Positions 56,307 through 64,000 of a stretch of DNA of 64,000 nucleotides are shown here, in pieces. A program made the position numbers and the translations under genes. Location of the stretch: positions 1 to 64,000 of the forward strand of contig JBGAKX010000002.1 of NCBI GenBank assembly GCA_044224215.1, in the 5' to 3' direction. Source of the DNA: DAOMFM01 sp035429825. Lineage in GTDB: Bacteria; Acidobacteriota; Blastocatellia; UBA7656; JADIYM01. Below the pieces are notes generated by a model, which was given only the letters and a program-made list of their open reading frames with translations, was not told the origin of the DNA and did no database searches. Numbering within the stretch: position 1 is the first letter of the stretch; each line of letters opens with the position of its first letter.

Positions 56307-57890
56307 ATGCTCGACGTGATCATTGTTGGTGGCGGCACCGCGGGATCTGTTCTCGCGGAGCGGCTCACGCGTTCGGAGAGCCGCCGCGTCATGTTGATCG
56401 AGGCGGGCGAGCCTCCCTCGAGCCGATTCGTATCGATCCCCGCAGGCTTCCCCAGGCTCTTCAAGGGCGATCACGATTGGGCTTTCGAATCCGAGCCGCA
56501 GCGTACCGTTGGCGGGCGCACGATCTTCACGCCGCGAGGGAAGATGCTGGGGGGCTCGTCGAACATGAACGCAATGATGCACCAGTGGTGTCACCCGGCC
56601 GACTTTGATGGCTGGGTGGCCGACGGGGCCACGGGTTGGGGCTGGAATGACGTGGTCCCAACGTTTCGCGAGCAGGAGCGATGGAACGGCGACGACGCGG
56701 ACCAAGGCCGCGGGCGAAGCGGGCCGATGAACATCGAGCCAAACCGGAATGTTCGCGCGTTGTCACGCCTCTTCGTCGAAGCTGCACACCGCGTCGGGCT
56801 CCCCGAGGATCCGCATTACAACGGTCACGCGTACACGGGCGCGTGGATCGCGGAGCTCGCCCACCGCGGCGGCAAGCGATTCAGCGCCTGCGACGCGTAC
56901 CTCGATCCGGCGTCGAAGCGCCCCAACCTCGAAATCGTCACCGGTGCGCATGCCACGAAGATCGAGATCGTCGACGGCCGCGCCACGGGCGTCACATTTC
57001 GACGCGCCGGTGCGGAACGCACCGAATCGGCGCGCGCGGTCGTTCTCGCGGCGGGGGCGTACGCATCGCCCCAGATCCTCATGCTCTCGGGCATTGGGCC
57101 CGCGGCGTCGCTGCAGGAATTCGGAATCCCGGTGGTCGTCGACGCGCCTGACGTCGGTCAGAATCTCCAGGACCATCCCGTGATTCCGATGGTCTTTGGC
57201 GCTCGAACGAGCGACACAATGCGCCGAGCAGAATCGGTTTCGGAGCTTTTGCGCTACGTGGTGCTCAAGCGGGGAATGCTCGCGTCCAACGGCGTGGAGG
57301 CGTTTGCATTCACACAGATCCACGCCGATCCGGTGGATGCGCCCGATCTGGAGCTCCTGTTTCTGCCATTCGAGTACCGCAACCAGTTTCTCGAGCCGCC
57401 TCAGGTGGATGCGTTCAGCATTGCGCCGGCGGTAGTCAAGCCGCGCTCGCGGGGGTGCGTGCTCCTACGCAGCGCGGATCCGCTCGTCCCGCCTGCAATC
57501 GATCCGGCCCTGCTGAGCGATCCGGATGGCGTCGACGCAGCGGTGCTCTGGGAGGGCGCGCGCCTGTGCCGCACAATCGCGGCGATGTCGCCTCTTGCGG
57601 AACAGAATGCCGGCGAGCTTCGCCCCGGGGCGTCCGTCGAGTCCGAACAGGATTTTCTAGCGTACGCGTGCACCGAACTGCAGACCGTCTATCACCCGAC
57701 GAGCACATGCCGCATGGGCTCGGACTCGCGTGCGGTCGTGGATCCGCGCCTCGGCGTGCGCGGGGTCGACGGGCTTTGGGTCGTCGACGCGTCCGTGATG
57801 CCGTCGGTTCCGCGCGGACATCCGAATGCCGTCGTTGCGATGATCGCCAACCGTGCCGCGGAGTGGATCGACGCGGCGACCACACACTGA
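56307..57890 (+). CDS. GMC-family FAD oxidoreductase
   Basis: From ATG 56307 the protein has 527 residues. LDVIIVGGGTAGSVLAERLT with the FAD-binding G-x-G-x-x-G opens it, GRTIFTPRGKMLGGSSNMNAMMHQWCHP is GMC signature 1, ALVLAAGAYASPQILMLSGIG-like AVVLAAGAYASPQILMLSGIGPAASL is signature 2, and the C-terminal YHPTSTCRMG (His) with VVDASVMPSVPRGHPNAVVAMIA closes it. Choline dehydrogenase-like alcohol oxidation is likely. It follows the PLP lyase without gap, so the two may act in one pathway. Confidence 0.93.
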   Translation: MLDVIIVGGGTAGSVLAERLTRSESRRVMLIEAGEPPSSRFVSIPAGFPRLFKGDHDWAFESEPQRTVGGRTIFTPRGKMLGGSSNMNAMMHQWCHPADFDGWVADGATGWGWNDVVPTFREQERWNGDDADQGRGRSGPMNIEPNRNVRALSRLFVEAAHRVGLPEDPHYNGHAYTGAWIAELAHRGGKRFSACDAYLDPASKRPNLEIVTGAHATKIEIVDGRATGVTFRRAGAERTESARAVVLAAGAYASPQILMLSGIGPAASLQEFGIPVVVDAPDVGQNLQDHPVIPMVFGARTSDTMRRAESVSELLRYVVLKRGMLASNGVEAFAFTQIHADPVDAPDLELLFLPFEYRNQFLEPPQVDAFSIAPAVVKPRSRGCVLLRSADPLVPPAIDPALLSDPDGVDAAVLWEGARLCRTIAAMSPLAEQNAGELRPGASVESEQDFLAYACTELQTVYHPTSTCRMGSDSRAVVDPRLGVRGVDGLWVVDASVMPSVPRGHPNAVVAMIANRAAEWIDAATTH

Positions 57891-57915
57891 GTCTGGATGC
57901 TCACCGGGTGATGCA

Positions 57916-58419
57916 ATGAACGCGAACCTGCGACAAGCGACGGTCGCCGACCTTGGCGAATTGACCGAAATCGCGCACGAATCCAAGCGGCGCTGGAACT
58001 ACCCGGAGTCGCTCATCTCGCAATGGTCGTCAACCCTCACCTTCGATGAAAGCTCGCTCGCCGACATGCACGTCGTCGTTGCCGACGGCACTGGGAGCGT
58101 TGACGGGTTCTGCGCCGTCGTGCCCGGGCCGGTTCGGTACCAGCTGGAGCACCTCTGGGTCCGTCCGCGCGCAATGGGTCGCGGACTTGGCCGCGCACTG
58201 CTCGAATATGCGACAGGGTACTCGCGGTCGCAGGGCGCAGAAGTCCTTGTGATCGAAGCAGATCCGAATGCCGAGCCGTTCTATGAACGTATGGGTGCCG
58301 TCCGTGTCGATGCCGTCCCGGCACCCATTCCGGACGACCCTGGTCGGGTGCTCCCAATTCTCGAGATAGCTCTCGGCGACACATCGCCGGGGGAAGCGGC
58401 CGAGCGAACACGGGTCTAG
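57916..58419 (+). CDS. GNAT-family N-acetyltransferase
   Basis: This 167-residue protein starts at ATG 57916. NLRQATVADLGELTEIAHESKRRWNYPESLISQWSSTLTFDES resembles acetyltransferases annotated as putative amino-acid acetyltransferases (K-R-x-W-x-Y-P-E). QLEHLWVRPRAMGRGLGRALLEYATGYSRSQGAEVLVIEADPNAEPFYERMGAV holds the acetyl-CoA motif G-R-G-L-G and the A-E-x-F-Y-E-R-M-G end. Confidence 0.92.
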   Translation: MNANLRQATVADLGELTEIAHESKRRWNYPESLISQWSSTLTFDESSLADMHVVVADGTGSVDGFCAVVPGPVRYQLEHLWVRPRAMGRGLGRALLEYATGYSRSQGAEVLVIEADPNAEPFYERMGAVRVDAVPAPIPDDPGRVLPILEIALGDTSPGEAAERTRV

Positions 58420-58453
58420 GTGTGCGAACACCGTGCTGCCGGGACACGAGCGC

Positions 58454-58945
58454 ATGAATCTCCACCAAGTCAGCATCCGCTTCATCACGGCAGAAGACGC
58501 CCGTCCGATTCGCGGCATGGTGCTCAGGCCGGGACAACCGGCGGCCGCGTCCGTGTATCCAGGAGACGAAGATCCCGTGTCGTTTCACCTTGGCGCCTTT
58601 CTCGAGCACCGTCTCGTGGCTGTTGCGAGCTTTCTCCCCGAACCCGGCCCCGTTCACGGGAGTGACCGAGGCTGGCGCCTCAGGGGAATGGCGACCGTCG
58701 ACGACGTTCGGGGCTGTGGGATCGGCGGCCTCATGTTGGCCCGCGGCATACGGGATACCACGGACAGAAGGGGCACAACGCTCTGGTGCTACGGGCGCGC
58801 GCAGGCTCGGCCGTTCTATGAACGCCACGGGATGCGTGTGATCGGCGACGAGTTCGAACTGCCGAACACGGGTCCGCTCTTCCTGTTCGTGATGGACCTG
58901 GACTCCGGAAGTATCGACAGCCCGGATCTCGAGATCACTGGCTAG
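58454..58945 (+). CDS. GNAT-family N-acetyltransferase
   Basis: From ATG 58454 the protein has 163 residues. VSIRFITAEDARPIRGMVLRPGQPAAASVYPGDEDPVSFHLGAFLEHRLVAVASFLPE is the characteristic opening of a predicted acyltransferase branch (R-x-x-V-L-R-P-G). WRLRGMATVDDVRGCGIGGLMLARGI has the acetyl-CoA loop, and CYGRAQARPFYERHGMRVIGDEFELPNTGPLFLFV the end (C-x-A-R-x-x-A-x-x-F-Y). Substrate unknown. Confidence 0.92.
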   Translation: MNLHQVSIRFITAEDARPIRGMVLRPGQPAAASVYPGDEDPVSFHLGAFLEHRLVAVASFLPEPGPVHGSDRGWRLRGMATVDDVRGCGIGGLMLARGIRDTTDRRGTTLWCYGRAQARPFYERHGMRVIGDEFELPNTGPLFLFVMDLDSGSIDSPDLEITG

Positions 58946-59119
58946 CATGCGAACCCATGTGTGCGCGGCTCCAATGCGGATATCGGTGATTGTTTCGGGG
59001 TGTTCGCAACTTCTGATCGTGGAGTATCGTTCGGTTTGCTGCGCGCCCCCGGGCCGCTCCGTGCGGCGGGCGGACGACATCAGTGACGAGACCATTCAAC
59101 GCCACGGGAGGAGATTCCA

Positions 59120-59848
59120 ATGACCGTAACGAACCGCGACTCCGGGACGAATGTTCACGAGATTGCCGACGGGATCTACCGAATCAACACGCCTGTCGAC
59201 ATCGAGGGCGCAGGCGGCTTCTCGTTCAACCAGTACGTCATCGCTGACGACGAGCCGCTGCTGTTTCACACGGGCCCTCGAAAGATGTTCCCTCTCGTGC
59301 ACGAGGCGGTTGCCAGCATCATGCCCGTCGAGAACCTTCGCTATATTGCGTTCTCGCACGTCGAAGCCGACGAGTGTGGCTCGCTCAACAAGTGGCTTGG
59401 CGTTGCGCCGAAGGCGGTGCCGTTGTGCGGGACGGTCGCAGCGATGGTCTCGATCGGCGATCTTGCCGATCGGGCGCCGCGCGCGCTGGCCGATGGAGAG
59501 CTTCTGACGCTGGGAACGCACCGCGTGCGCTGGCTCGATGCGCCGCATCTTCCTCACGCGTGGGAATGCGGTTTTCTGACGGAAGAGCACACGTCCACGC
59601 TGCTTTGTGGCGACCTGTTTACGCAGGGCGGGAGCCGCCTTCCGGCGGTGACCGAGTCGGACATTCTCGATTCGAGCGAAGCGTTCCGGCACCAGATGGA
59701 TTACTTCTCGCACTGCAGGAACGCCCGAGAGCTGATCGACAAGCTTGCAGCGACGAACCCGTCCACGCTTGCGGTCATGCATGGCAGCGTGTGGCGTGGC
59801 GATGGAGCAGGACTGCTTCGCGCGCTGGCCGACAGACTGACCGCGTGA
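59120..59848 (+). CDS. Metallo-beta-lactamase-fold protein (flavodiiron-like MBL domain)
   Basis: This 242-residue protein starts at ATG 59120 after GGGAGGAG. The MBL domain has YIAFSHVEADECGSLNKWL (H-x-E-x-D-x-x-x-S, the diiron variant of the H-x-H-x-D motif), DAPHLPHAWECGF (His), LLCGDLFTQGG (Asp) and AVMHGSVWRG (His). It resembles the MBL half of flavodiiron proteins without the flavodoxin domain. It may reduce O2 or NO with an external partner or act as a different oxidoreductase or hydrolase. Confidence 0.9.
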   Translation: MTVTNRDSGTNVHEIADGIYRINTPVDIEGAGGFSFNQYVIADDEPLLFHTGPRKMFPLVHEAVASIMPVENLRYIAFSHVEADECGSLNKWLGVAPKAVPLCGTVAAMVSIGDLADRAPRALADGELLTLGTHRVRWLDAPHLPHAWECGFLTEEHTSTLLCGDLFTQGGSRLPAVTESDILDSSEAFRHQMDYFSHCRNARELIDKLAATNPSTLAVMHGSVWRGDGAGLLRALADRLTA

Positions 59849-59945
59849 CCTACAGGCATGCCAGTTTGGAAGACGGCGAGAGTCGCAACGTGTCCGACGT
59901 CGTCAACGACGCTCGCGTGGCGGGTCCGCGTCCCCTCGTACAGCC

Positions 59946-60410
59946 ATGGTGATCGTTGAACAGGCAACCACTCCCGAGGCGATCGCTGAGGCGCGTCGCC
60001 TATTCGAGGAGTATCAGGTATCGCTCGGCGTCGACCTCGCGTTTCAGGGATTTGCAGGTGAAGTTGCCGCGCTTCCCGGCGACTATTCGCCGCCGGCGGG
60101 CAGGCTGCTCCTGGCCCGCATCGACGGGGCAGTGGCCGGGTGCGTCGCCATTCGCGCGTTCTCGCCCGGCACGTGCGAGATGAAACGCCTCTACATCCGG
60201 CCGGAGTTTCGCGCTGCGGGTGCGGGACGCGCACTCGCCGAGCGCGCGATCGGCGACGCGCGGGCGATCGGCTACGAGCGAATGGTCCTGGACACACTTC
60301 CGTCAATGGGCGCGGCCCAGCGGTTATACGAACGACTCGGATTCGTCGACACCGAACCATACAGATACAATCCGATCGAAGGGACGCGGTTTCTGTCGCT
60401 TGCTCTGTGA
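59946..60410 (+). CDS. GNAT-family N-acetyltransferase
   Basis: This 154-residue protein starts at ATG 59946. IVEQATTPEAIAEARRLFEEYQVSLGVDLAFQGFAGEVAALPGDYSPPAGRLLLARIDGAVAGCVAIRAFSPGTCEMKRLYIRPEFRAAGAGRALAERAIGDARAIGYERMVLDTLPSMGAAQRLYERLGFVDTEPYRYNPIEGTRFLSLAL is a standard, complete member. The M-K-R-L-Y-I-R-P-x-x-R-x-x-G-x-G-R-A-L acetyl-CoA motif is clear. Confidence 0.94.
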   Translation: MVIVEQATTPEAIAEARRLFEEYQVSLGVDLAFQGFAGEVAALPGDYSPPAGRLLLARIDGAVAGCVAIRAFSPGTCEMKRLYIRPEFRAAGAGRALAERAIGDARAIGYERMVLDTLPSMGAAQRLYERLGFVDTEPYRYNPIEGTRFLSLAL

Positions 60411-60540
60411 TGCGTGTATGTCGCTCTGTGACTTCTTAGAGCATTCGCTGCACCGCGTTGCTTGTTAGGTCAGCCGATCTCGCGCTCTCACAACAGAAGG
60501 TGCCGACGCGTTCGGCAACACGACCGGGGGGTTTGCATCG

Positions 60541-60780
60541 ATGACGGCAGCCACGAGAAACGATATGGAATGTCCAAAGTGTAGAGGCTCGATGAGCGTC
60601 GGCTTTGTCGTGGATTTCACGGCCGGCGGTCACCGACAGGTCGAGAAATGGATTGCCGGAGAACCGAAGCCGTCGTTCTGGCATGGCGTCGATGTCTCGA
60701 CGGAGCGTCAGGTCGAGGTCGTGACATATCGATGCGATGCGTGTGGCTACCTGGAGTCGTACGCGCCCGGACGCGAGTAG
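60541..60780 (+). CDS. Zinc-ribbon domain protein
   Basis: This 79-residue protein starts at ATG 60541. MECPKCRGSMSVGFVVDFTAGG and VTYRCDACGYLESYAPGRE supply two CxxC pairs (C-P-K-C and C-D-A-C) of one zinc ribbon, with a middle loop QVEKWIAGEPKPSFWHGVDV. The G-x-P-x-x-S-F-W pattern is typical of short zinc ribbon proteins. No membrane helix, unlike paralogues A-C. Confidence 0.82.
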   Translation: MTAATRNDMECPKCRGSMSVGFVVDFTAGGHRQVEKWIAGEPKPSFWHGVDVSTERQVEVVTYRCDACGYLESYAPGRE

Positions 60781-60825
60781 TCGTCAACGCTCACGAGAGC
60801 GATTGCGCAAGAAAAGGAGGCAGTC

Positions 60826-61197
60826 ATGGAGTTGGGAAACTTCTCCGTCAGTCTGGCAGTCAAGGACATCGGGGCGTCAAAGGACTTCTATGAAAAGCTT
60901 GGATTTACCGTCTTTGGCGGAAATCAATCGCAGAACTGGCTCATCATGAAGAACGGCGCATGTGTCATCGGGCTGTTTCAGGGAATGTTCGAGAAGAACA
61001 TTCTGACGTTCAACCCGGGCTGGAACAGTGATGCCCAGCCGATCGGCGAATTCACGGATGTCCGAGAGTTGCAGCGCGAATTGAAGAGCCGCGGTATCGT
61101 CATGGTGTCGGAAGCAGACGAGGGTTCGACTGGCCCTGCGAGCTTCGTAATCGTCGATCCTGACGGCAACCCGATCCTCGTGGACCAGCACGTGTAG
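60826..61197 (+). CDS. VOC family protein
   Basis: This 123-residue protein starts at ATG 60826 after AAGGAGG. NFSVSLAVKDIGASKDFYEKLGFTVFGGNQSQNWLIMKNGACVIGLFQGMFEKNILTFNPGW and SFVIVDPDGNPILVDQHV. The L-x-V-K-D-I-x-A-S-K-x-F-Y-E-K-L-G-F opening and V-D-P-D-G-N-P-I-L-x-D-Q end place it firmly in the glyoxalase superfamily. Confidence 0.94.
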   Translation: MELGNFSVSLAVKDIGASKDFYEKLGFTVFGGNQSQNWLIMKNGACVIGLFQGMFEKNILTFNPGWNSDAQPIGEFTDVRELQRELKSRGIVMVSEADEGSTGPASFVIVDPDGNPILVDQHV

Positions 61198-61226
61198 CCG
61201 GCGCCGGTGACGGCTCGAGACGGACG

Positions 61227-61730
61227 ATGAGTGTCCTGAAGATCCTGATGACGAAGCGCAGGGACGGCTCGATCGTCACGCGGCTCGAGCGCGAGGATGG
61301 AACCGCCACGTGGCAACGCAAGGACGGCCCGAATGCGCGATTCTTCGCGTTTCACGATCTGGAGCACTACGCCGTGGAGACAAGCCTCCGATACCGGCGC
61401 GGATTCTACGGGCTTGTCCTGGAGGGCTGGGACCTCGCCGACTTCGGGAGCCCGTGGCCACGCGGCCCGCTCCCGGCCGACGCCGAGCCCGTCGAACTCG
61501 TCGTGGGGCTCCTTGCGCGCGAACGCGCGGATAGGGAGTCATTTGCCGCCGGCGATTTCAATGCGCACATTGCGCAGTACTACGCCGAGCATCACCTTAC
61601 CGGTCCGCCGTCGTTTGACGACGAAACCCTGGAGAGGCTTCGGGCCGGGATCAGACAGTTTCACGCGCGGTGGGATGCGCTGCCTGCAGGGGAGACGCTC
61701 GAGCTCGACTTTGTCGTCGCTGGCGATTGA
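61227..61730 (+). CDS. Conserved hypothetical protein
   Basis: This 167-residue protein starts at ATG 61227. LKILMTKRRDGSIVTRLEREDGTATWQRKDGPNARFFAFHDLEHYAVETSLRYRRGFYGLVLEGWDLADFG has an F-F-A-F-H-D-L-x-H-Y-A-V-E block with two His, conserved-looking. The C-terminal half (LLARERADRESFAAGDFNAHIAQYYAEH) is helical. I do not recognise a named family. Alone between neighbours with its own start. Confidence 0.65.
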   Translation: MSVLKILMTKRRDGSIVTRLEREDGTATWQRKDGPNARFFAFHDLEHYAVETSLRYRRGFYGLVLEGWDLADFGSPWPRGPLPADAEPVELVVGLLARERADRESFAAGDFNAHIAQYYAEHHLTGPPSFDDETLERLRAGIRQFHARWDALPAGETLELDFVVAGD

Positions 61731-61991
61731 TGGCATTCAAGGCAGTTCTGGCGATGCGTTCGGCGACACGCGATGACTCTAAGGAGCGGCGCCTTGTCAT
61801 GCGTGACTACGTCGGCTCGCAGGCGCTCGCCGATCAACTGTCGCGCAGGATGCCGTTCGACGAGCCATAGCAGCGGAGCACCCCCGTGCGACGGGGCGCG
61901 GGAGTCTGCCGGACTTTGCGCGCGGGCTTTCCTTGGGGTATCGTCGCGCAATTCCAGAGGGCATTGCGGGCCCCTGAGTCGAGGAAGCCCC
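61731..61991 (+). other. Intergenic with attC traces
   Basis: About 260 bp. GTTCGGC at 61758-61764 and ATAGCAGCGGAGCACCCCCGT at 61868 look like attC core and arm traces. A short frame (MAFKAVLAMRSATRDDS...) has no start support. Confidence 0.35.
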
Positions 61992-62555
61992 ATGAAGAAA
62001 CACGTGCTGTTGATTGCGGTACTTGCGCTCGCGATCGGCGTGAGCGCTCCGTTCGAGTCGCTCGCCAAGTCCCATGCGTCGGGCAAGCACGGCGGCAAGC
62101 CGCCTGACACCGCAGAAGCCGGAACGTACCCGACGGTCGCCATTCGGAGCGGCAAGGTCTCGGAGGACAAGGCGGCCGGCGTGATCTACTTCGACGCAAG
62201 CCAGCGCGACGCGCGTCGCGTGACGATTCGAGACGGGCTCGTGTACGACACCACCGGCACGCTGATCCGCGACACCGAGAGCAAGCACCGCAACCAGAAC
62301 AATTACGTGATGGACGCGGCAGGCAACTTCTACCTGTTCGACGAGTATTCGAACCCGAAGATCCGCCACTCGAGCATCCTCGCCGGAGCACCCGTGGCGG
62401 GCGCCGGCAACATCCAGATCGAGAACGGGCGAATCGTGTACATCGACTCCAACAGCGGCCATTACCCGTCCGCGCGTGTCTTCTCGAACGTGCTCGCGGA
62501 ACTGGCCGCCCATGGTGTGGACGTGGACGCGCTGACGACTGCAAAGGCCAAGTGA
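61992..62555 (+). CDS. Exported protein, unknown
   Basis: This 187-residue protein starts at ATG 61992 with a signal peptide (KKHVLLIAVLALAIGVSAPFESLA). After a His/Lys-rich stretch (KSHASGKHGGK) the mature domain has DRGRVTIRDGLVYDTTGTLIRDTE-like RRVTIRDGLVYDTTGTLI, NNYVMDAAGNFYLFDEYSNPKIRHSSILAGAPVAGAGNIQIENGRIVYID. The repeated G-x-L/N-x-Y-x-x-D-x-x-G-x-x-x/E-N-G-x-I strands suggest a beta-propeller or beta-helix-like repeat. Confidence 0.65.
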   Translation: MKKHVLLIAVLALAIGVSAPFESLAKSHASGKHGGKPPDTAEAGTYPTVAIRSGKVSEDKAAGVIYFDASQRDARRVTIRDGLVYDTTGTLIRDTESKHRNQNNYVMDAAGNFYLFDEYSNPKIRHSSILAGAPVAGAGNIQIENGRIVYIDSNSGHYPSARVFSNVLAELAAHGVDVDALTTAKAK

Positions 62556-62644
62556 ACCGCGGTGCCGCGGTCCGTCCGTGCATCGAGGTCGTCATCCAGT
62601 AGCGGTCGTTGACCGTCGATCAAGACTCCCGAGGAGCGTGCGAG

Positions 62645-63043
62645 ATGGCCGACCCAGCCAAGGAGATGATCAAGGCTGCCAAGACCGGTGACGTTGACAA
62701 GGTTGCGGCGTTGATCGGCGCGGACTCCGGTCTGATGGAGGCACGTGACAAGGATGGTTCGACAGCGCTGCACTGCGCGACGTGGAAGGGACATCAGGCC
62801 GTGGTCGCGCTTCTGCTGAACGCTGGCGCCGACGTCAACGCGCAGAACGAGAACGACCACTGGGGAACGACGCCGCTGCACGCTGCCGCCCACGCGAATC
62901 AGACCGGTATCGCGCAACTGCTCATCGACCATGGCGCCGACGTCAACGCGCGGGACATGAACGGTCGGACTCCGCTCCATCACACGACGTTCCACAAGGC
63001 CAAGGCAGCCGCGCGTCTTCTTGAAGCGCACGGGGCCGTTTGA
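62645..63043 (+). CDS. Ankyrin-repeat protein
   Basis: From ATG 62645 the protein has 132 residues with about four ankyrin repeats: KTGDVDKVAALIGADSGLMEARDKDGSTALHCATWKGHQAVVALLLNAGADVNAQNENDHWGTTPLHAAAHANQTGIAQLLIDHGADVNARDMNGRTPLHHTTFHKAKAAARLLEAHGA. T-x-L-H-x-A and G-A-D-V-N-A motifs are textbook. It is a protein-protein interaction module, bacterial type, no signal peptide. Confidence 0.93.
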   Translation: MADPAKEMIKAAKTGDVDKVAALIGADSGLMEARDKDGSTALHCATWKGHQAVVALLLNAGADVNAQNENDHWGTTPLHAAAHANQTGIAQLLIDHGADVNARDMNGRTPLHHTTFHKAKAAARLLEAHGAV

Positions 63044-63208
63044 TCGCACATGGACCTCGGGCGGGAACGTCGTCGAGCGAAAGGTTGCGGCACAGCCGGC
63101 GTTTCCGTCACTGGAAGTCCTCTCCAACGCCGTTCTGTCGACCCGGCCTTGCGTCGTCGTGGCCTGCGGCCGGCTCCACCAACGTCCCACACCACGGAGT
63201 AGTGAATC

Positions 63209-63688
63209 GTGTTCAAGAGTGCCGCAGTTGCTGTCGTTACGATGTGTCTTCTTCACACAGCCTCCGCCGGGCCGCAGGTCAGCGTCAACGACCTCGCGTG
63301 GATGCAAGGGTGCTGGGAGGGGCGCGATGGCGCGGCCGTCGTGACCGAGCAGTGGATGAAGCCGGCCGGCGGCTGCATGCTCGCGATGAGCCGCACGGTC
63401 AAAGGCGAGCAGACGGTTGGGTTCGAGTTTCTGCGGGTCTGGCAGGACACAGACGGCGCGATCTATTTCACGGCTCGCCCTTCGGGTCAGGCGGAGGCCT
63501 CGTTCAAACTCGTCCGCGCGTCGAATATGGAGGTCGTCTTCGAGAACCCGGACCATGACTTTCCGCAACGCATCATCTACCGATTGGTTGGCGATGGCAG
63601 CCTCGTGGCGCGAATCGAAGGAACAAGTGACGGAAAGACTCGCGGCATCGACTATCCGATGCAGCGCACGAAATGCGACGCGAATTGA
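63209..63688 (+). CDS. DUF6265-like exported protein
   Basis: This 159-residue protein starts at GTG 63209. A signal peptide (FKSAAVAVVTMCLLHTASAG) precedes LAWMQGCWEGRDGAAVVTEQWMKPAGGCMLAMSRTVKGEQTVGFEFLRVWQDTDGAIYFTARPSGQAEASFKLVRASNMEVVFENPDHDFPQRIIYRLVGD. The L-x-W-M-x-G-C-W and F-E-N-P-x-H-D-F-P-Q-R-I-x-Y motifs are the DUF6265 signature, a lipocalin-like domain of unknown role. Confidence 0.9.
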   Translation: MFKSAAVAVVTMCLLHTASAGPQVSVNDLAWMQGCWEGRDGAAVVTEQWMKPAGGCMLAMSRTVKGEQTVGFEFLRVWQDTDGAIYFTARPSGQAEASFKLVRASNMEVVFENPDHDFPQRIIYRLVGDGSLVARIEGTSDGKTRGIDYPMQRTKCDAN

Positions 63689-63815
63689 CCGGTTGGTCAG
63701 GCGCGCGAACCTACTGCCTTGCAGACGAATGAGGTTGGGGGCATACGGTGACTGAGCTTGGTCAGCACGTACGACGCGACCGATGCTGTTCGGCGGCTCG
63801 TGCTGGAGTCGGCGC

Positions 63816-64000
63816 GTGATCGCAAACCTCACTGCCGCCGACGTAGCTCGCGAACGTTCCGCGTTGGTCGCGTTGTTGGTGGACGCCGTCGCGAGCGGCG
63901 CCTCGGTCGGGTTCCTGCCGCCGCTCAGCAATGACGACGCGGACCGGTACTGGCGCGACATCGAGAACCAGGTCGAAGCCGGCTCCCGGATAGTGCTCGT
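63816..64000 (+). CDS. GNAT acetyltransferase, 5' part (cut by window edge)
   Basis: From GTG 63816 the frame reads IANLTAADVARERSALVALLVDAVASGASVGFLPPLSNDD, then ADRYWRDIENQVEAGSRIVL to the end of the window. The V-A-S-G-A-S-V-G-F-L-P-P-L block is the typical opening of a GNAT acetyltransferase subgroup. The remainder lies outside. Confidence 0.75.
   Translation, partial: MIANLTAADVARERSALVALLVDAVASGASVGFLPPLSNDDADRYWRDIENQVEAGSRIVL

Noticed and set aside
55133..56464. 443-residue minus-strand frame
   Set aside because: Antisense of the PLP enzyme; no start signal and no domain.
62462..63961. 499-residue minus-strand frame
   Set aside because: Antisense to the ankyrin and DUF6265-like genes; typical high-GC shadow.

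Overview
The window is GC-rich bacterial DNA from an organism I cannot name. There are no rRNA, tRNA or conserved housekeeping genes. The gene families present (zinc-ribbon/membrane proteins, VOC, DinB, SRPBCC, RibD-type reductases, GNAT, DUF2277, DUF4256, DUF3995) are common in soil bacteria such as Acidobacteriota, Gemmatimonadota and Myxococcota. That is only a hint.

Region 1 (1-25.2 kb) is an integron gene-cassette array. About every 0.9 kb, just after a stop codon, there is a roughly 93-bp imperfect inverted repeat, always in the same orientation. It opens with a core like GCCGAAC and closes with a core like GTTGGGC or GTTCGGC. Its two arms pair except for a few unpaired bases. This is attC architecture (RYYYAAC ... 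GTTRRRY). I count 29 sites with both arms visible. Between them lie one or two small genes: three toxin-antitoxin modules (mazEF, brnTA, phd-parE type), small membrane and exported proteins, VOC, DHFR-like, SRPBCC and NTF2-like enzymes, TspO, a VIT-family transporter and orphans. No gene with the IntI-specific extra domain is present. The attC orientation places attI, and any intI, to the left of the window.

Region 2 (25.2-36.5 kb) holds the same kinds of genes with partial or decayed attC sites. A solitary tyrosine recombinase of the IS91-associated XerC/D-like type sits at 28983-29849 on the minus strand. Half-attC remnants flank it, as if an element had inserted into an attC site.

Region 3 (36.5-64 kb) is mostly plus-strand, compact, single-domain genes: VOC, GNAT, DinB, MOSC, RidA, amidase, alpha/beta hydrolase, M28 peptidase, GMC oxidoreductase, PLP lyase, MBL-fold protein and small membrane proteins. 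Scattered attC arm fragments remain between them. I read this as the oldest, fixed end of the array or as chromosome that absorbed cassettes. New cassettes enter at attI on the left, so the left-to-right decay of attC matches an age gradient.

There is no metabolic operon running through the window. The genes are mostly independent units for stress, detoxification, small-molecule modification and plasmid-like stability. Local operons are mazEF, brnTA, phd-parE, arsR-SRPBCC, hydrolase-M28 peptidase, amidase-RidA, and a PLP lyase-GMC oxidoreductase pair.
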